Part shown: positions 1 through 6,691 of the stretch, in pieces | How positions within the stretch are numbered: position 1 is the first letter of the stretch | Layout of the letters: each line of letters starts with the position of its first letter | Source: Bacteroidales bacterium UBA4893 | GTDB lineage: Bacteria > Bacteroidota > Bacteroidia > Bacteroidales > P3 | DNA length: 16,842 bases | NCBI GenBank assembly: GCA_002399025.1 | Contig: DHCV01000022.1 | Span: 811-17,652 of the forward strand | Direction of reading: 5' to 3' | Made by a program: the position numbers and the translations under genes | The notes under the pieces: model-generated | Seen by the model: the letters and a program-made list of their open reading frames with translations, nothing else | The model's database searches: none | What the model was told of the DNA's origin: nothing

Positions 1-480
1 TGGACAAGAAAAGCAGGAGAAAGACATTATGGATATAAAAACCACATAAAGATAGATTCTGGCAGCAAACTAATAGAAAAATATTTAGTTACGAGTGCAG
101 ACATTCATGACAGTCAAGTATTAGATGATTTAGCTGATGAAAAAGATAGCAATCAAGAACTCTATGCAGATAGTGCATATATTGGAAAATTATTAGATAA
201 GAAACTAAAGGAGAAAAATATCATACCACAAATAATAGAACGAGCATTTAGAGACAATCCACTAACAAATAAACAAAAAGAAAACAACCGCATTAAATCA
301 AAAACTCGTTGTCGAGTAGAGCATGCATTTGGATTTGTAACAAATAGTATGAATGATTTTAAAATTCGTTCAATAGGATTAAGAAAAGCTAAAGGAATAA
401 TCGGATTAGTCAATTTAGTTTATAATATGTGTAGATATGAGCAAATTATAAGATTAAATCTATTATCAATTAAAAATTAA
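1..480 (+). CDS. IS5-family transposase, C-terminal part (cut by window start)
   Basis: The frame is open from base 1 to the stop at 478-480, giving the last 159 residues of a DDE transposase that cuts and joins insertion-sequence ends. The opening residues WTRKAGERHYGYKNH and the stretch VTSADIHDSQVLDD are typical of IS5 transposases. YADSAY carries the second catalytic aspartate, and the R-VEHAFGF stretch carries the catalytic glutamate. The N-terminal part and first aspartate lie outside the window, so whether the element is complete cannot be judged. I found no terminal inverted repeat after the stop that I could assign with confidence. The frame has no interruption in the visible part, so the element may be recent or active. 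Family assignment is from recognised motifs. Confidence 0.9.
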   Translation, partial: WTRKAGERHYGYKNHIKIDSGSKLIEKYLVTSADIHDSQVLDDLADEKDSNQELYADSAYIGKLLDKKLKEKNIIPQIIERAFRDNPLTNKQKENNRIKSKTRCRVEHAFGFVTNSMNDFKIRSIGLRKAKGIIGLVNLVYNMCRYEQIIRLNLLSIKN

Positions 481-560
481 TTATTGTTGTATATTACAGA
501 CAAACAAGTAAATATATAAAGCAGTAAATATTTAATAAAAAATAATTCCCAAATCATCAC

Positions 561-588
561 TTTAGTATAAAAAAAGATTGTATATTTG
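561..588 (+). promoter_or_regulatory. Bacteroidota-type promoter for the DUF5683 gene
   Basis: TATATTTG at 581-588 matches the -7 consensus TAnnTTTG exactly. TTTA at 561-564 is an approximate -33 box, with slightly short spacing. Transcription would start near 594, leaving a leader of about 90 bases that contains the inverted repeat at 616-666. Confidence 0.5.
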
Positions 589-615
589 GCGCATGTTTCT
601 TAAGGGACTTAAAAA

Positions 616-666
616 GGGAACTTCTGTCCTTTAAAAAATAAATAATATATATTATTAGAAGTTCCC
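616..666. repeat. Inverted repeat in the leader of the DUF5683 gene
   Basis: GGGAACTTCT at 616-625 and its exact reverse complement AGAAGTTCCC at 657-666 form a 10-bp stem. Directly inside the right arm lies a perfect 16-base AT palindrome (641-656). The right arm ends 17 bases before the ATG at 684, so a folded RNA could affect ribosome access. No U-run follows, so it does not look like an intrinsic terminator of the transposase gene. It could also be a remnant of a small mobile repeat. Confidence 0.6.
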
Positions 667-683
667 ATTAATACTTCAATTTT

Positions 684-1259
684 ATGAGAGTAGTGGTTTT
701 CCTTTCTATTATAAGCCTTTGTTTGAGCTTTTCTCTGAGGCTCTTTTCTCAAACTACAAATAGTAGTATCAATGACCCTATTTATGAGAAAATTCAAGAA
801 AAAGATAGTGTTAGTGGGATGAAATCCACTGCAATAACTTATAGGCGTCCCGCAATAGCAACCTTATATTCACTTGCTTATCCAGGTGCTGGTCAGTTCT
901 ATAATGGTCAAAAAAATAAGGCAGTGGGCTTTATTGTATGGAAACTTATTAGTGATTTTTGGATGGTTATAGCCTTTGAGAGAACTATGGATCAATTTAT
1001 GTCGAGACCTCCCGATGCTTATCCTATTATGTTTTTAGTCTCCTTGACAAGTGCAGCAACATCGTGGGTGGTTAGCATGATTGATGCCAATTTGAGTGCA
1101 AGAAAAATAAATAAGTATAATGGTTTTACCCTTGTGCAATTTGGAAATGAAGCAAAACTTTCTCTTAATCCTGACCTAAGACTAATCCCAATTCAAAATA
1201 CACCCATAAAACATTCACTAACACCAACAATTGGATTTAATCTAAGACTTAGTTTTTAG
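684..1259 (+). CDS. DUF5683-family membrane protein
   Basis: This 191-residue protein has an N-terminal hydrophobic segment (residues 1-22, ending SLRLFSQ) that reads as a signal peptide. It then has the DUF5683 core: the region RRPAIATLYSLAYPGAGQFY (about 54-73) with its proline-glycine-rich PGAGQFYNGQ motif, followed by hydrophobic stretches around 80-97 and 115-133. The family is widespread in Bacteroidota, and no function is established that I know of. The PGxGQFYNG motif resembles the turn in TM2-type small membrane proteins. The ATG at 684 is chosen because it starts the signal peptide and lies about 90 bases below a good promoter. The gene stands alone: the IS fragment is upstream and the convergent LuxC-family gene is downstream. 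Confidence 0.8.
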   Translation: MRVVVFLSIISLCLSFSLRLFSQTTNSSINDPIYEKIQEKDSVSGMKSTAITYRRPAIATLYSLAYPGAGQFYNGQKNKAVGFIVWKLISDFWMVIAFERTMDQFMSRPPDAYPIMFLVSLTSAATSWVVSMIDANLSARKINKYNGFTLVQFGNEAKLSLNPDLRLIPIQNTPIKHSLTPTIGFNLRLSF

Positions 1260-1306
1260 GGGTTAATTTCTTAATGTTTAAAGGGCTTAAAGACTTAACT
1301 ATTCCG

Positions 1307-1382
1307 TCATTACGAGCTGAAAGCTAAGCAACCCAGAAAGAGTCAAAATAATTGATTACTTCGAGCTATGTCCTCGTAATGA
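1307..1382. repeat. Imperfect palindromic repeat between convergent genes
   Basis: TCATTACGAG (1307-1316) and CTCGTAATGA (1373-1382) are exact reverse complements. The interior is partly complementary, with AAGCTAAGCAA on the left and TTGATTACTTCGAGCT on the right. The composition recalls the dispersed 'GTCATTGCGAG ... CTCGCAATGAC' palindromes known from many bacteria, so this is probably a degenerate mobile or REP-like repeat. It sits between the stops of two converging genes and could help end transcription from both sides. Confidence 0.6.
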
Positions 1383-1424
1383 AGCTCAACAACTAAACCC
1401 CTCAATAACTAACCCCCTAAACAA

Positions 1425-2435
1425 CTATTTAACTCTATTACAAAACAGCATTGTGTCAACATTGTCTGCAAAGTCATCAATCTCAGGTTCTTGTGCTTTT
1501 CCAAAGGGGACGGTTGTAAAATTACCTATTTTCTTAATATCCGAAACAACGCATTGAATGTTTTCTTTCTCAATTTCCAATTCTTTCTCAACTTGCTCAA
1601 TACTATCGTAATATTCATAGTTAAGAAGGGAAACCGGTGAAAATCCTTCCTTAGACTGCCTTAGAAGCAATATTCCTGTGTCAATAAACTCAATATTATT
1701 CATTATGAAAATAGCCTTATGGTAGTCGTAGTTATTTCTAAACTTATTATGATCTAAAAGGTGTGAATACTCCTGTGAGGCTTTAATCAAGGGTGTAAAG
1801 TCAAATCCATTTGGGATAAATATCTTTTTAATATTTCTGCATCCTAAGCCCTTATGCGAAAGAATATCAGACATAAGTAGATTATAATCAATTTGAGAGT
1901 TTTGAATAATGGCAAGGGAGGAACGAGAGTGACGAATTATGTTGGGGTATTTTGAAAAATAATAATTAAAATATCTTGAAGTATTATTGCTTCCTGTTGC
2001 AATAACGGCATCAAATCCTTCCAGTTTGCCATCAATAAAAGCAATCCTTTCTTTTAGCTCTGGCTCAATCCCTATGAGGTGTTTGGCAATGGCTGGCAGG
2101 AGGTGATTATCGGAGGAGGAAAGCTTGCAGAGGGCTTTATTTCCACTTAAAATAACACATAAGAAGTCGTGAAACCCAACCGCTGGAATATTTCCCGCAC
2201 AAATTATAGCAATATTCTTAGGGTTAGAATTAAACTCATATCTCTCACAAAACTCTTCAAGGGTATTTTTGTTCAACCACTTAGCAATAGCTTTAAGAGA
2301 AAAAAGAATATCCCTTTTCTCAAACCATTTATTATCCATTAAGCTTTTCTCAACAGCCATAAGTAATTCATTTGTTGGGTTTTCCAAAATGGGAGCAAGG
2401 TTTGAGAATGCATTTATGATTTTTGATTTCATCAT
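1425..2435 (-). CDS. LuxC-family acyl-CoA reductase
   Basis: The product resembles the LuxC/acyl-CoA reductase family, enzymes of the aldehyde dehydrogenase fold that reduce acyl-CoA to aldehyde with NAD(P)H. Visible signatures are the nucleotide-binding region CAGNIPAVGFHDFLCVILSG, the segment FDAVIATGSNN, and the candidate catalytic cysteine in SHKGLGCRN (C209 if counted from the upstream ATG at 2465). The reading frame extends to 2465, but a promoter -7 element overlaps that ATG. I therefore place the start at the paired ATGs at 2435/2432 (MMKSKIINAF), giving about 336 residues. No luminescence genes are nearby, and Bacteroidota commonly carry such a lone homologue whose substrate is unknown. 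It is divergent from the exported protein at 2527. Confidence 0.82.
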   Translation of the reverse strand: MMKSKIINAFSNLAPILENPTNELLMAVEKSLMDNKWFEKRDILFSLKAIAKWLNKNTLEEFCERYEFNSNPKNIAIICAGNIPAVGFHDFLCVILSGNKALCKLSSSDNHLLPAIAKHLIGIEPELKERIAFIDGKLEGFDAVIATGSNNTSRYFNYYFSKYPNIIRHSRSSLAIIQNSQIDYNLLMSDILSHKGLGCRNIKKIFIPNGFDFTPLIKASQEYSHLLDHNKFRNNYDYHKAIFIMNNIEFIDTGILLLRQSKEGFSPVSLLNYEYYDSIEQVEKELEIEKENIQCVVSDIKKIGNFTTVPFGKAQEPEIDDFADNVDTMLFCNRVK

Positions 2436-2462
2436 CAGAAGAGTTTTTATTATTTTTGTATG

Positions 2463-2470
2463 CAAATATA
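2463..2470 (-). promoter_or_regulatory. Promoter -7 box for the LuxC-family gene; decides its start
   Basis: Read on the minus strand this is TATATTTG, an exact TAnnTTTG match. Transcription would begin near 2456, downstream of the longest-frame ATG at 2465, which argues for the start at 2435 or 2432. A -33 box is not clear. Confidence 0.5.
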
Positions 2471-2526
2471 TGCAATTATTTTATTCCCTAAGTAACTAAT
2501 TTAATGATTTTGGCGTTAAAGGGATT

Positions 2527-3507
2527 ATGATGAAGAAAAAACATTTAATAGGATTTTTTATTGGATTACTATTTAGCATTGGTGCCTACTCACAAAAAGA
2601 CCAGACCTTTGCAGAGTTTGAATCCCAAATGAAAGAGCTTCTTGACCAAGCCATTGACTCCCCCAAAGATAATGAGAGATATAACGCCAACGAAAGACTC
2701 CTAACCATAATGGAAGAGGTTTTAAATATGGAAAAATCATTTTCTCACCCATTCGCATCTCTTAACCGCATAAGTAACCTAAAATCAGCCGATAATAAAT
2801 TCCGCATCCTCACATGGGCAGTTCAAAACCAAGAAGGGAGCTTTGAAAACTTTGGATTTGTACAAGCCAAAAACGAAACATCCGATGAATATGAGGTCTA
2901 TATACTAAAAGATAAGAGTGAGGAAATATTTAATCCCGAACTGACCAAAACTGATAACCAGATTTGGTTTGGAGCAGTTTACTACGAACTTCTTACAATG
3001 GAATATGAGGGTAGAAAGGTATATACACTATTGGGATATGACGGAAACAACTTGTACACAAAGCGAAAAATAATTGATTTTATCTCCTTCAAAACAAAAG
3101 ATGCAAGACCTTATTTTGGACAAAATGTATTTCACAAGGATAGAGATCGTTATAGGTATATATTTGAATACAACCCCGATGCCAATTTCTTTCTATTGTG
3201 GGATAACCAATACTATGAAGACACAAAAGCATCAAAGAGGCAAAAAAAATCCAGACGTACAAGAATAACAACAAATGAACCTAATCTTATTCAAGAATAT
3301 ATGATAGTCTATGACGTCTTAGAGCCAATGTTTGAAGGTATGGAAGGGAGCACCAAGGCACAGTTCTATGTTTCATCGGGATATGTCAATGGCTTTAAGT
3401 TTGAAAGAGGTAGGTGGCGATTAGTAGAGAACGTACAGCCTCGCAACTCAAAGCCAGAACCAAAAATAAAACAAAAAGCCCCACAAATCCCTCTATATAA
3501 ACCATAA
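2527..3507 (+). CDS. Exported protein of unknown function
   Basis: I do not recognise a characterised family. The 326-residue product starts with a clear signal peptide (MMKKK, hydrophobic residues to about 20, then GAYSQKD, consistent with signal peptidase I cleavage after AYS). The mature part has a helical, acidic N-terminal stretch (about 28-75), then a mixed central region with FRILTWAVQNQEGSFENFGF and several aromatic-rich strands. A basic KASKRQKKSRRTR linker lies near 235-247. The C-terminal segment is FYVSSGYVNGFKFERGRWR followed by a proline- and lysine-rich tail. No catalytic motif or lipobox is visible. The start could be either of the tandem ATGs at 2527 and 2530. A weak -7-like TGATTTTG lies at 2505-2512, but that would leave a very short leader. 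A periplasmic location is inferred. Confidence 0.75.
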   Translation: MMKKKHLIGFFIGLLFSIGAYSQKDQTFAEFESQMKELLDQAIDSPKDNERYNANERLLTIMEEVLNMEKSFSHPFASLNRISNLKSADNKFRILTWAVQNQEGSFENFGFVQAKNETSDEYEVYILKDKSEEIFNPELTKTDNQIWFGAVYYELLTMEYEGRKVYTLLGYDGNNLYTKRKIIDFISFKTKDARPYFGQNVFHKDRDRYRYIFEYNPDANFFLLWDNQYYEDTKASKRQKKSRRTRITTNEPNLIQEYMIVYDVLEPMFEGMEGSTKAQFYVSSGYVNGFKFERGRWRLVENVQPRNSKPEPKIKQKAPQIPLYKP

Positions 3508-3576
3508 CTAATGGTTAATGGTGTTTCTTATTAAACTTCTTACCTACTTTCATCCTCTGTAAATAGTCCAAAATAT

Positions 3577-3678
3577 TTATCTTACCTCAAAACTTTGAGT
3601 AAGAGGGTTGATATGTTCTAATGTTTCTTGGGTTATGGTGTTTATGTATTTCTCATCGAACTTTCTACTTACTATTAT
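3577..3678 (-). pseudogene. Detached 3' end of mtaB (fragment A)
   Basis: On the minus strand this reads VSRKFDEKYINTITQETLEH, then INPLTQSFEVR and a stop. It aligns with residues 396-428 of the intact MtaB encoded at 6692-7978, which ends INTITQETLEHLNPINQCFEIK. The core at 3623-3651 is identical over 29 bases to 6738-6766. Most other differences are third-position or conservative (L/I, K/R, I/V, C/S), so the copy diverged while under selection rather than as junk. No start codon or upstream coding sequence is present: the homology stops just before the lipoprotein gene at 3692. It is either the displaced original tail of mtaB or the tail of a second copy. Confidence 0.8.
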
Positions 3679-3691
3679 TAAAATGTAATTA

Positions 3692-4159
3692 TTATTTTAA
3701 GTTTAAATCCTCTGGCAATATTTCAAAGGTATAGTCGTGATATTTACAATCATTATTATTAGGTTTAGAATATTGTTTATACTCCCAATCGTTTTCTCTA
3801 AAAAACTGCTTCTCATATGTGTCAGTATAAAACTTATTCCATGTTTTTAATAATACACTATCTTTTGAATAGATATACACAAAAATATCTGCCTCTGTCC
3901 AGTTATAAAGTGATTTAAACTTATAGTCTTCTTCTCCATCTTGAAAAGAACCCTCTTTTATATTAGATGTTGTGTTTGGAGCAATACATATAACTCTATT
4001 TTCAAGCACAGAAAAATCCGATTTAATATAAATTGTATCACTACTACTGTTTTTGACATTGAAATATACTATATTCTGATCTTCAGGAGTGCAGGATGCA
4101 TTAGTAAATATTATAAATGCAAGAATTGAAGCAAAAAATAAAATAACCTTATGTCTCAT
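3692..4159 (-). CDS. Small lipoprotein, paralogue of the one at 4463-4942
   Basis: This 155-residue product has a lipoprotein signal: hydrophobic residues 4-19, then TNASC with C23 as the lipidated cysteine, followed by the acidic TPEDQN. It has no named domain that I recognise. It is clearly a paralogue of the 159-residue lipoprotein at 4463-4942. Shared features are an N-terminal strand with 'N...S..TIYIKSDFS', the DSVLLKTWNKF block, FFRENDWEYKQ, and the same ending DYTFEILPEDLN. It starts 11 bases after the stop of a decayed copy of the 544-residue protein, exactly the spacing of the intact pair. It has therefore probably lost its partner. Envelope anchoring is inferred from the lipobox; the function is unknown. 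Confidence 0.8.
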   Translation of the reverse strand: MRHKVILFFASILAFIIFTNASCTPEDQNIVYFNVKNSSSDTIYIKSDFSVLENRVICIAPNTTSNIKEGSFQDGEEDYKFKSLYNWTEADIFVYIYSKDSVLLKTWNKFYTDTYEKQFFRENDWEYKQYSKPNNNDCKYHDYTFEILPEDLNLK

Positions 4160-4170
4160 TATATTAAAAA

Positions 4171-4336
4171 TTAAAAGTTTTGTTCATTAAATATTTCTTC
4201 AATACCTCTAGATACGTTTGGATAAGTATTTTTTAATTTTGCTTTAAGCAATTGATGAGATGTTATATCAGGCGTTAAACAATAAAAGATTTGTTGTCAG
4301 AAAAGATAAAACAATTAGGATTAGTGTTCGTTTCAT
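4171..4336 (-). pseudogene. Remnant of a second copy of the 544-residue metalloprotease-like lipoprotein gene
   Basis: From about 4293 down to the stop at 4171-4173 the minus strand reads QIFYCLTPDITSHQLL, KAKLKNTYPNVSRG, then IEEIFNEQNF. This aligns residue for residue with the last 40 residues (505-544) of the protein encoded at 4954-6588. Upstream of the junction there is an ATG at 4336 followed by MKRTLILIVLSFLTTN, a plausible signal-peptide start. Joined to the tail it runs in a different frame and stops at 4268. The simplest reading is one large internal deletion that removed the middle of the gene, including the zinc site, and left only its two ends. The stop lies 11 bases before the 155-residue lipoprotein gene, as in the intact module. 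Confidence 0.8.
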
Positions 4337-4389
4337 ATTTTAGCTATTAAAAAGGGTTCAAATAAAATATTTAAAGATTAATGTTTTGG

Positions 4390-4404
4390 TCGTGTCCCGC
4401 ACGA
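4390..4404. repeat. Short palindrome at a rearrangement breakpoint
   Basis: TCGTG-TCCCG-CACGA is a 5-bp hairpin lying 6 bases from the end of mtaB fragment B. CCCGCACGA also occurs, in inverse form, in the palindromic repeat at 15781-15820 and near 16764. This looks like a shrunken copy of a dispersed palindromic repeat. Confidence 0.4.
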
Positions 4405-4409
4405 GAGGC

Positions 4410-4448
4410 TTTCTCATTATCACTCTCCCAATGTATTTTGACTTTATC
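4410..4448 (-). pseudogene. Internal piece of mtaB (fragment B)
   Basis: The minus strand reads DKVKIHWESDNEK. It aligns with MtaB residues 373-385 (YKAKVLWESDNEK) with 9 of 12 residues identical from K374, and about 81% identity over 36 bases. Only residues 386-395 are missing between this piece and fragment A at 3577-3678, and the two pieces are in the right order and strand. The ~730 bases between them hold the decayed second lipoprotein module, so that module appears to split a mtaB tail. The fragment is short, but the collinearity with fragment A makes chance unlikely. Confidence 0.65.
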
Positions 4449-4462
4449 GGAAAGTAATCATT

Positions 4463-4942
4463 TTAGTTTAAATCCTCTGGTAGAATTTCAAAAGTATAGT
4501 CAGTATAAATATATTTCTTATCTGATTCTTTCCATTGCTTTATTTTCCAATCGCTTTCTCTAAAAAACTCTTTATTTTGTTCATTATTATTGAACTTTGT
4601 CCACATTCTCAATAACACAGAATCTTGTGAATAAAACCAAATAGTATCATCAACAACTCTTCCTATATATAAAGCAGTAAAAAGACTTTTTGAATAGTCC
4701 TTTCCAATACCAATAGAGGTAATACAAAGCAAAGAATCACTATTAATTGAAAAAAGTCGCATATCAGGAGTTACACAATAGTTAGAAAAAGTAGTTTTAA
4801 TAATTAAATTCTTATTTACTTTATTATGAATATAGAATTTCACTTCATTTGTCGGATCGAGACCTTCTTCAGGGTCGCAAGAAATGAAGATAAACAAACT
4901 TACAATTAATATTAATAGTGTTTTAAATGCTTTTTGTTTCAT
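4463..4942 (-). CDS. Small lipoprotein paired with the metalloprotease-like lipoprotein
   Basis: The 159-residue product has a lipobox FISC with C22 as the acyl-anchored cysteine. The acidic DPEEG that follows could favour outer-membrane export, but that is only inference. The body carries 'NEVKFYIHNKVNKNLIIKTT', the block DDTIWFYSQDSVLLRMWTKF, FFRESDWKIKQW and the ending YTDYTFEILPEDLN. The last three blocks are shared with the paralogue at 3692-4159. I recognise no named family. It starts 11 bases after the stop of the 544-residue gene, so the two form an operon driven by the promoter at 6615-6644. A role as a partner, inhibitor or substrate of the putative protease is possible but not shown. 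Confidence 0.82.
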   Translation of the reverse strand: MKQKAFKTLLILIVSLFIFISCDPEEGLDPTNEVKFYIHNKVNKNLIIKTTFSNYCVTPDMRLFSINSDSLLCITSIGIGKDYSKSLFTALYIGRVVDDTIWFYSQDSVLLRMWTKFNNNEQNKEFFRESDWKIKQWKESDKKYIYTDYTFEILPEDLN

Positions 4943-4953
4943 GGTATATAAAT

Positions 4954-6588
4954 TTAAAAGTTTTCTTCATTAAATATTTCTTCGATACCTCTTGATACGA
5001 CAGGATAAGTATATTTTAATTTAGATTTTAGTAATTGATGAGATGTAATATCTTCTGTTAAGCAATAAAAAATTTGATAAGGAGATAATGAAGTTCTTGA
5101 ATCAGTTATTAGCTTATAAATTATCTGAGGCTTAAACCAATAATAAAATCCTTGTTCAGATTGTACTAGACTATATCTTTCTTTTGTTATTAGATTTCCT
5201 ATTGCATACCCCCACATTTCTCCTACTCCACAAATTCCTGAGTTTGGAGTATCTATGTTGCCATAAGTATCCAAGCCATTGGCATAGCATGTTATAATAT
5301 AATTGATATATTGAGACCAATAATAACTTCCCACTTGACTAAAATGACTTGCATGTGCTAACTCATGAATAGTCGTAGAATAAATACTTTTAGATGAATT
5401 AGATTTAGCCCCAATAGTAATATCTGGTAAACCAGATTGGACAAGTCTTAATAACATGTTTACAGGGATTGAATAAATGGAGCTCATTAGATCTTTAAAA
5501 GGGTTGGGAGAGTTAATATATATAAGATCATTTATTCGCCTAATCATAGAAGCAGAACTTTTGGATTCACTTTTTAACTGTAATATTTTTAATTTAGATG
5601 GAGGAATTCTTAGAGGATTTTGCCCAAAACATAAGGAAGTATAATAGTCATAAGTTGCATTATTTATTGTAGATAAGCTCCATCCAACAGAGTTAGTGTA
5701 TAAATCATGATTATGTCCTTTTCTGCTATGAACACCCATGTAATAAAATGCTGTTATTGGTGTATAATTATTCCAGATAGTAAAATCCATTGTATTAGAA
5801 AATGAGATTGTGTAAAATGGGTTTAATGCAAATTTTGTACTTATTGAATAATAACCATTTTCATTAGTATTTGCATATGCACATTTAACGATTAAATTGC
5901 ATTTTACTCTAACTCCTTTTATTCCTTCTAATCTATTTAGGTCTGTATCATATACTCTAAAAGTTCCTTTGGGTTTATATCCAGAGAACCATCCTTTAGT
6001 ATCACTTTCTTCTGGTTGAAACTTTTCTAATAATCCAACTCTTTCAAATGCCTTTTGTTCTAAAATATCAAGAGAACTTAATACTCCTTCTTTCCCTTCG
6101 TCTCTTGGGATAAAACATCTGTCTAACACCTCGTATTGCATAGAGGAAGGAAATTCAAAATCAGGCTTTACAGTAGTGTATAGCCATGTAATCTCATCTT
6201 CAGAAATTGATGGATCATGATAGTAAGAACCAGCTTTCTCAATATCATAATCTAAGGGATATTCAAATAAGATTAAGTTCTTTTCTTCATACAAGAATTT
6301 TAAATCTAAAGAATCTTTTGGTAAGAAACGTACATATAAATCTGTTACTTTTACATCAATTGGTTCGGTAATACTTCCAGAAGCAAACAAATCATTATAT
6401 GTTTCTTTCATATTATCTATGTTATAAGGATTAGGAAGTTTTGTCCCTAATACAATTTCTTCTTCAGAATAATATATAGATTTTCTATTTGCATTCTGAT
6501 CTTGTTCAATGTCTTCATTTGTACAAGATAATATAAAAAATATTGCAAAAATCATTATTGCAATTGTGTGGGTTTTTGAACTTTTCAT
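4954..6588 (-). CDS. Lipoprotein with HExxH zinc-protease motif
   Basis: This 544-residue protein begins with a lipoprotein signal (hydrophobic 8-20, lipobox FILSC with C22, then acidic TNEDIEQD). An N-terminal region of about 180 residues has no match I recognise. Residues about 207-250 (KGTFRVYDTDLNRLEGIKGV ... NENGYYSIS) look like a carboxypeptidase-regulatory-like beta-sandwich. The C-terminal region contains STTIHELAHASHFSQVG, with H408-E409-x-x-H412 as zinc ligands and base, and GVGEMWGYAIG with E457 as a plausible third ligand, as in gluzincin peptidases. Activity is therefore likely but unproven. The gene has its own strong promoter and leads an operon with the 159-residue lipoprotein. 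A decayed copy of its 3' end lies at 4171-4293. No close named family is recognised. Confidence 0.85.
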   Translation of the reverse strand: MKSSKTHTIAIMIFAIFFILSCTNEDIEQDQNANRKSIYYSEEEIVLGTKLPNPYNIDNMKETYNDLFASGSITEPIDVKVTDLYVRFLPKDSLDLKFLYEEKNLILFEYPLDYDIEKAGSYYHDPSISEDEITWLYTTVKPDFEFPSSMQYEVLDRCFIPRDEGKEGVLSSLDILEQKAFERVGLLEKFQPEESDTKGWFSGYKPKGTFRVYDTDLNRLEGIKGVRVKCNLIVKCAYANTNENGYYSISTKFALNPFYTISFSNTMDFTIWNNYTPITAFYYMGVHSRKGHNHDLYTNSVGWSLSTINNATYDYYTSLCFGQNPLRIPPSKLKILQLKSESKSSASMIRRINDLIYINSPNPFKDLMSSIYSIPVNMLLRLVQSGLPDITIGAKSNSSKSIYSTTIHELAHASHFSQVGSYYWSQYINYIITCYANGLDTYGNIDTPNSGICGVGEMWGYAIGNLITKERYSLVQSEQGFYYWFKPQIIYKLITDSRTSLSPYQIFYCLTEDITSHQLLKSKLKYTYPVVSRGIEEIFNEENF

Positions 6589-6614
6589 GACTTTTAATAA
6601 AAAATATTATTTGA

Positions 6615-6644
6615 CAAAGATACAAGATTATTTTATTATACAAA
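6615..6644 (-). promoter_or_regulatory. Promoter of the metalloprotease-lipoprotein operon
   Basis: On the minus strand, TTTG at 6641-6644 is followed after 18 bases by TATCTTTG at 6615-6622, an exact -7 match with near-consensus spacing. Transcription would start near 6608, about 20 bases before the ATG at 6588. The cassette is thus transcribed independently of mtaB. Confidence 0.7.
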
Positions 6645-6691
6645 TAAAAAGATGTATTTTACATCAGACTAGTATAATAACAGAGAATTAG

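Noticed and set aside
2433..2465. Longer N-terminus (start at 2465) for the LuxC-family reductase
   Set aside because: The upstream ATG overlaps an exact -7 promoter box at 2463-2470, so transcripts from it would begin downstream of that codon.
3577..3678. Independent small gene at fragment A
   Set aside because: There is no start codon or promoter in frame, and the sequence is fully explained as the last 33 codons of an mtaB copy.
4381..4563. 60-codon plus-strand frame between the lipoprotein modules
   Set aside because: It overlaps mtaB fragment B and the 3' end of a lipoprotein gene on the other strand. Minus-strand homology explains the sequence.
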